Below, piece by piece: positions 10,945-23,463 of a stretch of DNA of 64,000 nt. The stretch spans positions 23,457,501 to 23,521,500 of the forward strand of contig NC_016131.3 in NCBI RefSeq assembly GCF_000005505.3. Reading direction: 5' to 3'. A program made the position numbers and the translations under genes. The notes under the pieces were generated by a model. The model was not told the origin of the DNA, searched no databases, and was given only the letters and a program-made list of their open reading frames with translations. How positions within the stretch are numbered: the stretch's first letter is position 1; each line of letters opens with the position of its first letter. This DNA is from Brachypodium distachyon (Eukaryota > Streptophyta > Magnoliopsida > Poales > Poaceae).

Positions 10945-12545
10945 ATGGGCAAGAGTAGCCAGAAATCAGTTCTTGAAGACATAGCTCCTGAGGAGGTGTA
11001 TCGTATCGATGAAGAGTCTTCATCGGAAGAGCAAATTGCCAGCTCTGGCGGCGATCATAGCTCTCGTTCAGAAGAGCAAGACAATGAGCGATGAGTGGAA
11101 GAGAGTAACCCGCAGCCAACTGCTTCTACGGCTAAGAAGCCAAGGAAGAACACGCCGAGGGGGAGTCACAACTTGAAGGAGTTTTGCTACGTGGTCACCC
11201 GACATTCTGACAGAGGCCGCCCGGAGTCGCCTGAGAGAGCACAGAAGGCCTTCGCAACCACCTGTGGAGCCATTGCACGTAAATTTTGCAAGATCACCGA
11301 CGAGTGCAATGGCATATCTGAAGTCGTTAGAAACACGTGCATGGTGGACGTCAAAACGAGGTTCCAAGTCAGTGACGAGTGGCGCGAGCGATTCCGAGCG
11401 TCCATCAACATAGCATTGCGGAATGGTCTTGCTACTTGGAAAACCACCGCTAGAAAGTGGATGGACAAAACCTATGCCATCGTCAAGAAGAAATGGCCGT
11501 CGATAACTGATGAGGCTGAATGGGAAAAATTCAAGAAGGAATGGTCTGACCCTGACTTCATTGCGAAGAGTGAATGTATGAGGGCGTTGCGCGCGAAGAA
11601 GTCGTTGAACCACAGGCTAGGGAGTGCAGGAAAAGAGGGGAAGACGAAGGTCTGGCGCAAGCAGGACCGAATTCTCGAGGCGGCAGGCAGGGTGCCTCCG
11701 GTGCATAACATTCTGGAGGATAAAGGTGCTAGAGAATATGCACGTCAGCACATGACACCAGAGGAGTGGGCGGGCATTGAGCCAATGCAGACGCCTGTTA
11801 AAAAATTTGCGGTAAGGGTTCATGTGCATTAATTTGTTTTCAGCGTTAATTATGACACTGATGATCCATATATACTCACGTTGGTCCTGTCTTATATATA
11901 TGATAACAGGAAAATGCCCACAAATGGGAGGAGAGCAAGAGGTTAGAATGTTGCGTCGATTCCGTGCAGAGCAAGAGGTGGGAGTCAGCTGTGACCGCCG
12001 GCTTGCAAAAGGCTGAGCACACGGGCCGTGCACTAGGGGAAGGCGAAGGGGCTTGCTGAGATGATTCTTTCCTGCCTGCTCCGAAGCGAAGCAGGGTCCA
12101 GAAAAAGCTCCCCGCTTCTGCTGAAATAATAGAACAAGCTAAGGCGGAGGCGCGAGAGCAGGCATCTATGGTGTGTCAAGAGGTGTCAAGAGAATATGCA
12201 GTGCAAGTTGTCCATTATTTGGTGTCGGCATTGGTTAAAGACCACCCCGCCCTTGACGCCATACTCGGGGGAGGAGTGGACGGTCTGAGGAACCTCCTTC
12301 CTTCTCTTCCTCCTCTTCCCCCACGAAAGAGCACCCCGCTGAAGAGCAGCGCCGCCTCTGACACACGTATGGAAGAAGATGACACCTACACCCCAGGTTA
12401 CAGCCTGGCTCCTAGCATGGACAGCCCCCCCGCTAGCCAACCGGACCCAAGCGAGGGCATCCGGGATAACAATCCGGGTCCGAGCGACAACATCCATGTA
12501 AGCATACTTTTCAAACTCTTTTTCACTCCTTACCTTCATGAATAA
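10945..12545 (+). pseudogene. Second CACTA gene, Transposase_24-like part
   Basis: The frame starts at ATG 10945 with an acidic Ser/Glu stretch, meets an in-frame TGA at 11092-11094, and goes on in the same frame to 11813. The region with EWRERFRASINIALRNG, KKKWPSITDEAEW and SKECMRALRAKKSLNH-like sequence resembles the plant Transposase_24 family found in CACTA and related elements. An intron likely follows at about 11814-11908, then a second exon with KRSRVQKKLPASAEII and further Pro/Ser-rich sequence to 12496. The start, the stop and the exon borders are inferred by eye. Confidence 0.7.
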
Positions 12546-12584
12546 AGATCTTACACACATATGCTTTCTTTTTGTTACGCGCAG

Positions 12585-14371
12585 GCACCGGTGAAGTGTC
12601 GTATTCACGTAGACAAGCCTAGGAAGCCTGTAGGCGCCATTGGCCGCCTGATGCCCAGACAATCACCGCTACTGGTGCACAGCATTCTTATGAACGACAC
12701 ACAAGTGAATGTGATGGTGGACTCCGTCGTCGAGGAGCATCGTGATTATGCTATCCCGCTACCTCCGGAGGAAGGCGTGGATACCCTAGGCGGTTGTCCA
12801 AACTACCGCATAATGTGGCCTAGGAGCTTGGTATCTCTCTACAACCAACGCCGGCCCTCTTTGACTCCATCTCCCTCCACCCACAAAGGTATTTCTCAAT
12901 CGCCGCTCGGCCTTTCCCCTAGGATACTGCCTCCTGTCGATGCCAGCGGAGATGAAGAGCGGGCAATGTCGTGGCCTCCACAGCTTAAACATAGCCAGAC
13001 CACAGGGTCGGCACAGGCTGGAAGCGTCCCTCCTACCATCTCTCTCTTGGGTGCCGCTGAGTCCATGGGTGGCTGCAAGATCGATGACAAGTACAACGCA
13101 GAGGAGCAAAAGGATTGGGACAATAAGAGGAGGCATAAAAAGAGAGAGCGCTGCGGCAAGACCAACAAGGACTCCTCGAATGTCAACCAAGATGAGATGC
13201 ACTATATGCCTGACATAACTGGAGTGTGGGAAGACAATAGGCCTGACATTCTCATGAAGAACCCCCGTCAAGGCCAGAGATTCGAAGACGGATCCTATTT
13301 CGTGGCTAGAGAGTTTGACCGGGTGCTTATTTACTATCCTGGAAGACCGATGCTCACCGAAGCTTCCCTGCATGCCGTGTCGAGAGAGATGCAAGAGCTT
13401 CATCAGTTCTACATGCAAGCATCAGCTGGTTCTCAACGGCATGCCCAACAAATCAATGTTCAAATCCCACGAGACTATGGCTTCTTTGACCAAGAAACTG
13501 GGGGCATTCAAGAACGTCCTATAACGTTTGGTGTGGAGTTCAACGAACTGGTCCACATCTTCAACCGCCAAAAGCTTGATATCAACCTCTTAAGGCTGTG
13601 ATCTGCCTACCAAATAAGAGAAATGCGGCGAATGGAGGTCAAAAAAGTAGCCATTTTAGACCCTGCGGTGTTCAACTACGGTGACATCGGTCTAGAGCCA
13701 GAAAAGGATCACACAAGAACCCTGGCGTCTAAATACTTGGTGGCATGTCTGGAGAAATACGCTGACCATGACTTTATCCTCTTCTTCCTTAATTTGGAGT
13801 AAGTTGAATTTTATATACGGAACCGTTTGTTTTTTTCTAATTCAGTCTTTCTTATACACCCTTAGTTACTAAAGTTTGTTTCTTTTGAAAACAGAGACCA
13901 TTGGGTGACACTACTCATTTGTTTGACTTGGTCCGCAGTATACTATTTCGATTCACTACTTCCCAAGAAGAGTGTTCGAGGTCGCTACTGGAAATCCATC
14001 AAATCACTCATTAACACTGCCTGGAAAGTTGCGAGCAAGGGAAAACTAGCTGGTAAGGTTATAAAGACGGACCTCACCACAACCACAGGTTCCCTTGCCA
14101 TCAACAGCCGCCCAACACTGTGTACTGTGGGTACTACTGCTGTCACATCCTTATGGAGAATGCCAGCATGTTCAAAGCTGAGTGGAAGGGGTCAATCGCA
14201 GCTGTGGAAGAGTACTGGCGGCCCCGAATGATAATGGCACACCGACCTAAATGGATCGTGTATAATATTCAAAGGGAGTTCAGCCATCTCATCAACAAAT
14301 TGGTCATCAAGCCTAGTGGGGACTTCTACGAACGCGTGGAACAAGTGGTTACTAGGGTTCACACACAACAA
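12585..14371 (+). pseudogene. CACTA-encoded Ulp1-like (C48) protease part, frameshifted
   Basis: From 12585 an open frame of about 340 codons contains RIHVDKPRKPVGAIGRLMP and a lysine-rich linker, and runs to 13599. After likely introns the C48 peptidase core follows: catalytic His in DHWVTLLI (near 13900), Asp in VYYFDSLLP, and then, in another frame, HQQPPNTVYCGYYCCH with the catalytic Gln and Cys (14105-14150). A one-base loss near 14085-14095 explains the change of frame. Such Ulp1-like domains are common passengers in plant CACTA and Mutator elements. The gene looks inactive. Confidence 0.75.
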
Positions 14372-14639
14372 TAACTTCAAACTTGATTTTGCTATGAAAT
14401 TTTGACACTTTGTAATCAATGTCGTGAAGTGAGATACATTTGTATGCTTTATGTGCTTTAAATGATGCGGCTTTATATACATTTGTATGCTTTAAATGAT
14501 GTGGCTATGGTTTTAATTCGAAATATATGTGTTGTGCTGTGTATTTTCTGTGTATTCGAAATATGTGCTGTGTATTTTCTGTCTATAAATGCTGCGTATT
14601 TTCTATGGTTTTAATTATTTTTTTAATTACTGAAAATGT

Positions 14640-14858
14640 ATCAGTCGGTCAGTAGCCCGACACTTATGGGACAAAGCGACCGTTACTGATGATACTATCG
14701 TCAGTGACGGACGCGGAAACGTGACCGTCGCTGATGATGGGTATCATCACTAACGGTCGGGCTGTCCGCCACTGATGATTGGTACATCAGTAACGGCCCT
14801 ACCCGTTACCAATGCTGTTTTTCAACCGTTACTGATAACCGTTTCTGTAGTAGTACCA
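14640..14858. repeat. CACTA right subterminal repeats and terminus
   Basis: At least six copies of CATCAGTAACGG or CCGTTACTGATG-like words in both orientations lie within 220 bp of the element end. The end itself, GTTTCTGTAGTAGTA, is a degenerate CACTA inverted repeat. Confidence 0.8.
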
Positions 14859-14859
14859 G

Positions 14860-15200
14860 TTTGAACTTTTGAATGAACCGGTTCATGTATGAAACTTTCT
14901 TCATGGTATAAGAGCCAAGAGGTTTAAGCTCAAGACCTGTCTGGGGCAATTAAAATTGCGACGCACTTTCAGTCCATGTTTAGACCCGAGGGAGCCACAC
15001 ATGAAGGGGTGAGGTGTTGAAGTATAAGGTTTTTCTCATCACACTGAATTTTTCGGTGAGCTGGTTCCATGCATGAAACTCTTCATTAGCAAGTAACTTG
15101 CTAGTGTTAGCCTTGTCATGTGTTTCTCGGATGGTATCAAAACGAGTGGTGAGATTGCACATCAACTTTTCGTTGACCAAGCAAGGTAGGCTCACTTCTA
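14860..15200 (+). mobile_element. TRIM/SMART-like miniature LTR retrotransposon, tandem remnant
   Basis: TGGTATAAGAGCC at 14904 is close to the initiator-Met tRNA binding site (TGGTATCAGAGCC). It is followed about 100 bp later by a purine tract (AAGGGGTGAGG, 15004-15014) directly before TGTTGAAGTATAAGG at 15015, which looks like the start of a 3' LTR. That LTR of about 115 bp is followed at 15132 by a second binding site, TGGTATCAAAACG. The stretch before the first site (CGGTTCATGTATGAAAC) resembles the middle of the second LTR. LTR, primer site, tiny interior and LTR in this order describe a TRIM element, here apparently in tandem. There is no coding capacity. Confidence 0.6.
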
Positions 15201-16165
15201 AACTTATACTCCCACAAGCAAGGTAGACATCATTTGCTGGCGATTTCGCCGTCCATGGCGTGGCCTGTCAGTGAATTCCCACGCCGATTATTTCGCCGAC
15301 GGCGACCCAATGCACAAGCCTCACAAATGCATTATCACACGCCACCGGCAATATCGTTGTCGAGCACAAAAATTTCGGTGTGGCACGGGCAGTCTGGCAC
15401 TTGAGTACCCAAAGGGCCCATATTCCTCCTAATTAAGGTCTAGAGCCGGCGAAAAAAATGCAAGCAGGGTGAATTGAACTCAGGACCTCAGATTCAGTTT
15501 CAAGCCAAACATACAAACAATTGGGACAGTGCTACTGTCTTTGTAAGAGACCACCCTCTAAATTTTATATCGAATCGGGATGTGCACAGCCAAACCTAAA
15601 CTAAAAACCGAACGGTGTTTCAAGCTCGCACAAAACACATTGAAGTTATAGACACGTTTCACGCTCGCAGAAAGTCTATGTTAAACGTCGAACTTATAGA
15701 CATGTAACAGTCGAGGAGGTGGAGGCGCTTAGGCGGCATGGGCATGTTCATGCAGGGAGCTGACTTTAGGCGAAGGATCGATTGATTCCTCGGCCACCGC
15801 GCGTACAAAAGCTAGCAAGCTGGCCTGATTGATTCCTCCGGCCACTCACGTATTGATCGTGCTCAGATCTGGTTGATCCTGTTAATTTGCAAACCGATGT
15901 GAGACATACACGCTAGAATACGACAAGTATTTAGCAACGAAGAGTGTAGAAAACAGATATGACATGTAGGTCCGTGTAGTCAGTGAGAGAATCTAGTAAT
16001 CCTAGCCAGGATTGTTCTGTTCCCAGTGCGACAAACAGCCATAGGGTTAGAATTGATCGGAATTAGTAAATACAGGGTGACAATTTCAGGGATTAAAAGA
16101 TTGGGATTCGATTGCAACTGTCTCTATAAGTTCAAGGTTTAAAATAGACTTTACCCTTTGAAAAA
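15200..16165. other. No gene seen
   Basis: This is a low-information stretch between LTR-element remnants. I see no open frame with a known domain and no clear inverted ends. Confidence 0.5.
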
Positions 16166-16167
16166 TG

Positions 16168-16305
16168 GATATCATGTGCAGAGAAGCTATTGGAGACGTT
16201 CGGTTGGGTCCTTCGGGAAATCAAGTAGCCAATGGTTTCACCAAGCCCCTCACAACACAGCAGTTGTTAGCGTTTAGGCGTAATCCCAACTTGGTTAAAT
16301 TGTGA
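16168..16305 (+). pseudogene. Ty1/copia polyprotein C-terminal remnant
   Basis: The frame has CREAIGDVRLGPSGNQVA followed by NGFTKPLTTQQL and ends with a stop at 16303-16305. This is the usual end of the copia RNase H (QVADxFTKPL). It is followed by a purine tract (TTGAGGGGA) and a TG at 16315 where the 3' LTR should begin. Confidence 0.85.
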
Positions 16306-16314
16306 TTGAGGGGA

Positions 16315-16430
16315 TGCTAGAATGCATAGCATGTATGTGGGACTGCGGGGTCATGTAAGGCTGTTGTAAATCAATCCTTGTAACTGTGTGATTTGATTGG
16401 TCGATTCACATATGATTTTTTTCATACTAC
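16315..16430 (+). repeat. Partial 3' LTR of the copia remnant
   Basis: It starts with TGCTAGAATGCATAG directly after the purine tract. The far border is not clear. Confidence 0.5.
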
Positions 16431-17116
16431 CGGGTACATGCAGTTACTTCCACGTACGCTTTCACACAAATTAGGCAGTATACAGCGCAATTGAGAATAT
16501 GTCATATGTTGTATGTAGAATATAGTTGGTATGTAGTATGTAGAACATAGTATGTATTTTATTTTTAGGCAGTTTACACAATTTTTTTTGAGAAAGAATA
16601 CACAGTTTTTTAATATACTATATTATATGTACAAACCTGAAGGTATTTCTAAAATATACTATCTCCGTCACATATTAATTGATTTTCTTTTACATGTATC
16701 TACACATATTTTAGTATATAGATACGTCAATAATTAGACAAATTTGAGTAGTAGTAAAAACTTGTTCCAACTTTGCAAATTTTTGTGTAGTTCGTTTTGA
16801 AGCATCTTAGAAATAGCATATGAATCTATTAAAAATGATGAAGTACAATATACACTAACATGGTACTAGTATATTCAACGTGGGAGTGACATATGGTAGT
16901 ATATTCAACGCGGGAGTAACTACACCCGCTACGGTGTGTTTACCAATTTCTTTCATTCACAAACTGTTCTCATTCTCTTCCCCGACTTGAAATGACGAAA
17001 TGGCTAACCGATGAGATCCTATTATGCTATTTAGACGGGCATTAACTATTTTTTTAGATTTGGTGTCTCCCTGGTTTGTGTGCACAACATTGTTTCTACA
17101 GGCCAGCTTCCTATAA

Positions 17117-18542
17117 GAGCATCTCCAGTAGGTTTCCTAAAAGCCACATTCCCTAAAAAAAACTGTCGCCATTCTCTAAAAGTTGCAAAAAAGAGCTTCA
17201 GCAGGTTCCCTAAATGGTTCACAATTTTAGGGAACTTTTCTATTTTTTCTCTCCTCTCCCCCAAATCTTATATATATCCAAGTAGAATCAACCCACTACT
17301 TGTTTTCTCTAAACATGCAAGCATGTCACATCATCACATAATTAATTTGTTCATACCTATCTAGTGGACAACTCATACTTTTGCACATGCATGCATATTA
17401 CTTCCATCAAGCTATTTCCATTAAGTGAAGAATGTACAATTTTATTACTCCCTCCGTCCAATAAAAAATGTCTAAGTTTGTTAAAATTTGGATGTATCTA
17501 GACATGACTTATTGTATAGATACATTTAAATTTAGTCAAAATTGAGATATACTTTGTTGGAGCGAGTGAGTATATGTTTTTAAATTTGAGAATTTTTTAT
17601 GTTAATTAAAAGTTTCCGCAACGAGTTACAGGCATTTAGTGTAGGAAACCAGCCACTCATTCCCTAAACACAGAAATGAGCTTGCGGGAAAGAAACCGTC
17701 GGTTTCATCCCGATTCTGCGCCGACCCGCTGCTATTACCTCGCCGCGTCACCGTCGATCTCCGCCGTCGGCCATGTCCGCCTGCCTGTACCGCCTACCCG
17801 GGCCTCCGGTATCCTCCCCGAGCACAGACCCCCACTGAATCGGGCCGGAGCGGCCGCCTATCGCGCCCCCGACGCCGCCTGCCGCCGGCGATTCGGCCGC
17901 CGCGGCCATCTACGAGCTTAGGTGTGCCTTCCACAGCTCTTCCTCGAGCTCCTGGTCTCATTCCCCAGCGTCCTCCCCGCGTGGGCTTCGATTTGCCGGC
18001 AATGGAGCTTTGATTTGCCAGCCCGTGGCAACGCGCGAAGGGGATGGCTTGCGGCTTCGGCCTGCGGATGGACCGGCGACTCACAGAGCCGGGAGCAGCG
18101 CGGGTCCGCGAAGGGAGGGGCAGCGCACAGAGGAAGCGCCAGCGGCCAGTGGTTGTGCGCGGGGGCAGGGGCGGTCGAGGGAGCGGCGGCGCATGGGGCG
18201 GTCGAGGTAGCAGCGGCGTATGGGAGGACGGCCGGCACGCTGGGGGACGGGGCGTCGGCGGCCGAGCAGGGAAGCCGTCGGCGTCGGGCGGCTGGAACGG
18301 CGTCGGGCGGCTGGAACGGCGTCGGGCGGCCGGAAGTCACAGACAGAGCAGAGAAAGAAGAAAGAGATAAAGAAGTCAATGACATCTGGGACCACTTGGT
18401 CAATGTGATGGGCAAAAAACTAGGGGAATCACTTACGGGGAACCTGCTGGAGATGGAGACAATTTTTTTCAAAATCTTTTCTCTCTCCTATCCAAAAACT
18501 GGTTTTAGGGAACCAATTTTATGAAACCTGCTAGTGATGCTC
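17117..18542. mobile_element. PIF/Harbinger-like non-autonomous element carrying GC-rich cargo
   Basis: The left end reads GAGCATCTCCAGTAGGTTTC and the right end, reversed, reads GAGCATCACTAGCAGGTTTC. Both are flanked by TAA (17114-17116 and 18543-18545), the three-base duplication typical of PIF/Harbinger elements. The 1426-bp interior holds a nested Stowaway (17446-17572) and a GC-rich block (17690-18360) with a short tandem repeat, GGCGTCGGGCGGCTGGAAC. Open frames in the block show no domain. No transposase is present. Confidence 0.8.
17446..17572. repeat. Stowaway-type MITE
   Basis: It is flanked by TA, with a left end CTCCCTCCGTCCAATAAAAA and a degenerate right end (GGAGCGAGTGAG). It is close in sequence to the MITE at 36277-36404. 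Confidence 0.75.
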
Positions 18543-18545
18543 TAA

Positions 18546-19297
18546 CCAATAAATAGAGCACTAAAGCTAATAGCATTTCTAGCAGATGTAAACGGGAACA
18601 GCGAACTCATTTTTGGGTGTTCGGTCGAAAATTCGGTCCATACAAATACAAATATATATCCGACCGGCCGGAAAAAGACAAGGTACCGAACTACCAACAG
18701 GAGCCACATATATCTCCGGCTCCGGCTCCAGCTCGGACCTACTAGTTGGGATATCAGTGGAGCAAACCAATTCTGCCTCTTGTTTGGATGGTCCCAGTAT
18801 TGAATTGCATATTTTCTCACGTTACACTCATCCCGTGGATCCCATCCCCATCCCTCTTCCTCACGTATGGCTGCCAACTGGACTCACCGGCTGCCACCGC
18901 CTAGCCTCCAGGCCCCCTTCACCGGCGCTCCTCTGCGCCTCCCCGTGCAGCCGGCCGTCGTGTCCGCTTCCCTAACCTTGACAGCCGCTGGGCGCCTCCA
19001 TATGTGCAGCACAATCTCAGCCTCAATCCCGATCCAGCAGGCCGGATGTCGCCGGTGCCCGCACTGAATCTCGAGCAGCATCAATTTGGTAGACGGGAAA
19101 GAAATCTCACGGGAGCTGCTTGGAAGGGAGTCGGCAGTGGAAGATGACCGGATGTCAGCGGCGCCTTCGCTCGCCAAACAGCGACGGGAGAGCGGCGGCA
19201 GCCTGGGCGTCAACGCCATGTCCCGTGCGCCCATGCCCGAGGTTTGCCTGTGGTCGCACGGGTCTGTAGAAGATCGAAGGAAAGGGGATTCCCTTTC
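18546..19297. other. Intergenic; no gene supported
   Basis: This is a GC-moderate stretch with short open frames on both strands and no recognisable domain. It forms the left flank of the LINE insertion; GGCAGCGAGCGCTT at 19298 is the left copy of its target-site duplication. Confidence 0.5.
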
Positions 19298-19399
19298 GGC
19301 AGCGAGCGCTTTTTTTGACAGCAAAATATCTCTCTATTGATTGGTAATAAAGGTTGAAAGATACAATGCAAGCAGGGGGAATCATACCAAGAATTATAG

Positions 19400-22300
19400 A
19401 GTTGATACTTAGCTACGCGAGCCAGTTCATGGGCAACTTTGTTTGAGTCGCGGAGGCAGTGGCCAATGTGAAACTGCAAAAGGTCGTCTAGGAGGGAGAA
19501 GCAGTCTTCATATATGGCAGCAGCAGCGCCATAGGGTTGGTGGCCAGCCGAGAGTGCGTCAACAACGGCGGAGGAGTCCGAGCTGATGCTGATTCTAGAA
19601 CACCCAGCAAGGAGAGCAAACTCCAGGCCAACACGGACGGTGTGAGCTTCTGCCGCTTCAACATCTGCGACGAAGTCGAGTCTCCAATTGATAGCAGCAA
19701 CAAAGTTGGCGTGGTGATCTCGGGTTACAGCGCCAACCGTCCCACACAGACCATCAGCATCGGAAGAGGCGTCTACGTTGAGCTTCACCCAATCTTGCAG
19801 AGGTCGGCTCCATGGCTGTGGTTTGAGTTTAGCATTCCCGGGCACAGCAGCGACGAAATTTGAAGCTAGAGCTCGTATAGCTAATGCAGAACGAACCGGT
19901 GCCTGAACTGGTTCCTCATGCACAATTTTCCTTCTCTCCCACCAGAGGTACCAGCATGCAGTTGTAGCAAGTTCTTTAAAGCCTACAGGTGGCGAACCTG
20001 ACCTGAAGGAAGCTCCCAGGAGAAAGTCCAGAGCCGCCGGACCGGCCCGATCCGAATCGCGCGCCTCTTGCACAAAGCTTTCACAACCAAGTGCCTTCCA
20101 GACCTCCATCGCCCGCTCACAGCGGAATAACATATGATGAATGTCCTCTGCTTCAGTGGAGCAAAGAGGGCATTGGGCACTTATCTTCATATGGCGATTT
20201 GCGAGAATCGCCAGGCACGGTAGGGCTCCATGCAAGGACTTCCAAATGAAGATTTTTACTTTTGCCGGAACACGGAGCTTCCATAGATCTTTCCGGCAGG
20301 GTGAGGCGCCGAGGACCCCATGTCATAAGTGCGCCGCAATTTTTGCCCGTGTTGTGCAGACCACTCGGCATGATATGCCGTCTTGACCGAGAAGGTCCCT
20401 GACTTGGTAAGGTTGTAGGCCACAAAATCATCTGGAATGCGGGATGACAATGGAATAGAAAGTATCCGTTGTACATCAACCGGGCAGAAGGTCTGGTGAA
20501 CTAGAGGAATATCCCAGTCACCGATGGCTGGATTAATGAGCTCGCTAACATGGTCAAGCAGGTTCTGACCTCTGCGTGTGATCACACGTCGAGACTCGGT
20601 ATTAGTATAAAGAATTGGGAGCAGTGATCAATCTCCAAGCTTGCTTAGCCAACATCGCTAGATTATAACAGTGGATATCCCGAAACCCCATACCTCCTTG
20701 GATCTTAGGAACACACATTTTTCACCATGCAAACCAATGGATCTTAGGAACACACATTTTCCACCATGCAAACCAATGCATCTTTCGTGGCCTTCCTCAT
20801 CTCCCCACCAGTACCTTGACATGGTGTCTGATATCCCTTTGCAAATTTGTTTTGAGATTTTAAAGACTGACATGGCATACGATGGTATGGCTTGAGCCAC
20901 AGATTTCAGAAGAACCTCCTTTCCGCCGGCTGAGAGAAGTCTCTCTTTCCAGCCCATTGTGCGTTTCTTAACTCTATCAACTAGAAACTGGAAATAGTCG
21001 GACCGATCATCACCAACCAATGGTGGGAGACCAAGGTATTTATCAGTCAAAGCTTCTGTCATAATATCCAAAGTTTTACAAACACTTTGCCTCTGTTCCG
21101 CCGGTGTACTCGGGCTAAAAAAGATGCTTGATTTTGCCACACTGACCAGCTGACCCGAGGCGGCACAGTAATCATCCAAAATGCGCTTCAAACATTGTGC
21201 ATTCCTCTCATTAGCCCCCATAAGGATCAAAGAATCATCGGCAAAAAGAAGATTGCTGACGGCGGGTGCATCTCTACACACTTTAACACCCTGCAGTTCG
21301 CCACTAGCTTCAGCATGCCGAAGCTCCGCTGAGAGTCCTTCCGAGCACAGCAAGAAGAGGTATGGCGACAATGGATCCCCTTGGCGCAAACCCCGTGAAG
21401 GTTTAAAGCTATCCGTCTCAGAAGAATTAAATCGAACACGATATTCAACAGAGGAGACACAGGCATAACTAATCTGATCCAATCTGTGTGGAACCCAAGC
21501 CGAATTAAAATACCTTCAAGGAAAGACAACTCCACGCGATCATAAGCTTTGTGCATATCCAATTTAACAGCACAGCAGCCCTTACTTCCTTGTTTCTTCC
21601 CTTTAATGGCATGGAAACATTCATAAGAAACCAGGAAATTATCGGTGATAAGACAGCCAAGGACAAAAGCGCTCTGAGCAGGGCTAATAATCTCTGGAAG
21701 AAGACCTTTCAGGCGAGCGGCGATCATCTTCGAGATCACTTTGTAAACCACGTTACAGAGACTAATTGGCCTGAATTGAGTGATGCTTTCAGGGGATGCA
21801 ATTTTCGGTATGAGCACAATCGCGGTCTCATTCCAACCAGCAGGAATTTGGCCCGAATTGACAGCTACCAGCACCTCGTGAACCAAGTCATCTCCCAACA
21901 TCGGCCAAAACCGTTTATAGAAAACAGCATGTAATCCATCCAGTCCAGGGGCTTTCAGATCACCTATATCAAACAGGGCTTTCTTTACTTCCTCGGCCGT
22001 ATATGGAGCAATAAGAATATCATTCATGGCCTCCGAGACACGACGTTGAACTTTCTCGAGGACCCCATCAGGAGAGGCTGAAACACCACACTCAAAGAGC
22101 AATGAGAAATAATTAGAGATTAAAGTTCCTAATTGATCCGTACCTTCCTTCCATACCCCCGTATCATCAAGAAGCCGTTTGATCTAATTTCTCTTTTTAC
22201 GAGCAGTAGCTGAGTTATGAAAGAACGAAGTATTTTGATATCCTCGTAGAAGCCAATTAGCACGCCCCCTCTGGCACCAAGTAATCTCCTCCTGCTCTAG

Positions 22301-23296
22301 GAGGTTTTCGATCATGAGCTGGATCTCTTTTTGGCGCCACCGACTTTCCTCAGAATTCTCCCCGCGTCTGAGCTGCTCAAGTTCTTTCTTCAGGTTTTTA
22401 ACTCGTTTCTTAGGACCTTTCAAAACCGACCGGTCCCAGCGATGGAGTTCGTTATGGACCGCTATCGTGCGAGAGGCCAGATTAGGAGCATCTCGTGACG
22501 CACAGGCAGACGCCCAGGCCGTGCGAACGATCTCCTCGACCCCTTCCTCCGAAAGCCAGCGAGCTTCAAATTTACGGCCGCCCGACCGGGCTCTTAAAGA
22601 AGCCCCATCAAAGAACTCAGTGCTAACCAGCACCGGTCTATGGTCAGATCTGAAGTGCCCTTCATTAACAACAGCAAAGCCTGGGAAAAGATTAATCCAC
22701 TCGGCATTTGCGACTGCACGGTCAAGCCGTTCTTTAATATCTCCTCTGAACCAAGTGAAACAATCCCCAGAGAAGCCCAGGTCATCCAATTCACAATCTG
22801 CTAGGCATTCACCGAAGTCATTCATCATTCTGGTCGGTCTTGGATTACCACCTTCCTTCTCATGGCTGAAAAGAATTGCATTGAAGTCGCCCATGACCAA
22901 CCATGGCATGGTGGCACGCGCCCAGAGGTCACGAAGACAGTCCCACGATAAGTGACGGTCATCCCATCCCGGTTTGCCATAAAAACCCGTGAACCTCCAA
23001 TCCATGCCATCAATACCCGAGAACACAACATCTATATAATTGGGAGTCATGTACTGTAACTGTATTTTATTAGAATCCTTCCAAAAGAGAACAAGTCCTC
23101 TAGCTCTACCATTACTGCTCACAACTAGTTTAAAATCAAAACCTAATTTACGACGAATTTTCTCAGCCTTAACTTCATCGAGATGTGTTTCGGCAAGGAA
23201 CAACACATCCGATCTAACATGCTCCTGGAGATACACGAGCGAACGAACTGCCGTGGGTTTATTTAGCCCGCGGCAGTTCCAACTTCGGATTTTCAT
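19400..23296 (-). pseudogene. LINE ORF2: endonuclease, reverse transcriptase, RNase H
   Basis: The first third is an APE-type endonuclease: IRSWNCRGLNKPTAVRSL, FLAETHLDE, MPWLVMGDFNAI and SDHRPVL are visible. The reverse transcriptase follows with APGLDGLHAVFYKRFW, RPISLCNVVYKVISKMIA, GLRQGDPLSPYLFLL and the catalytic FADDSLIL. A plant RVT_3-type RNase H ends the protein (KLNVDASSDADG, ISSDSSAVVDAL, RDSNKVAHELA). A TAG at 22184-22186 and two frameshifts interrupt it. A 39-bp in-frame duplication (20700-20777) repeats 13 residues around GGKCVFLRS. Confidence 0.9.
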
Positions 23297-23463
23297 TGCT
23301 CCCAGCGGTACTCCTCGAGGGAGCCCGCCGATATATCAGGGTTTTCCACATCATCTCCTTTCTTCAAACGCTTCTTATTCTCTCCCTTTTGAGGCGTACC
23401 CTGGTTGCTAGAAGGTAGCTCAGTGTCCCCGGTGCCATTTGTGAGCATGGTATCAGTACGGGC

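Larger units (their letters stand above)
7962..14858 (+). mobile_element. CACTA (En/Spm) transposon, left-truncated by gypsy insertion
   Basis: The right end near 14842-14858 reads ACCGTTTCTGTAGTAGTA, the complement of a CACTA-type terminus (usual end TAGTG), here with a changed last base. Subterminal repeats of the type CATCAGTAACGG and its complement fill 14640-14840, and a second block lies at 9500-9720. Two genes are present: a TNP2 transposase remnant (7962-9166) and a second gene with a Transposase_24-like part and a Ulp1-like part (10945-14371). The left end must lie beyond the gypsy insertion. The inner subterminal block could also mean two CACTA elements lie side by side. Confidence 0.8.
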
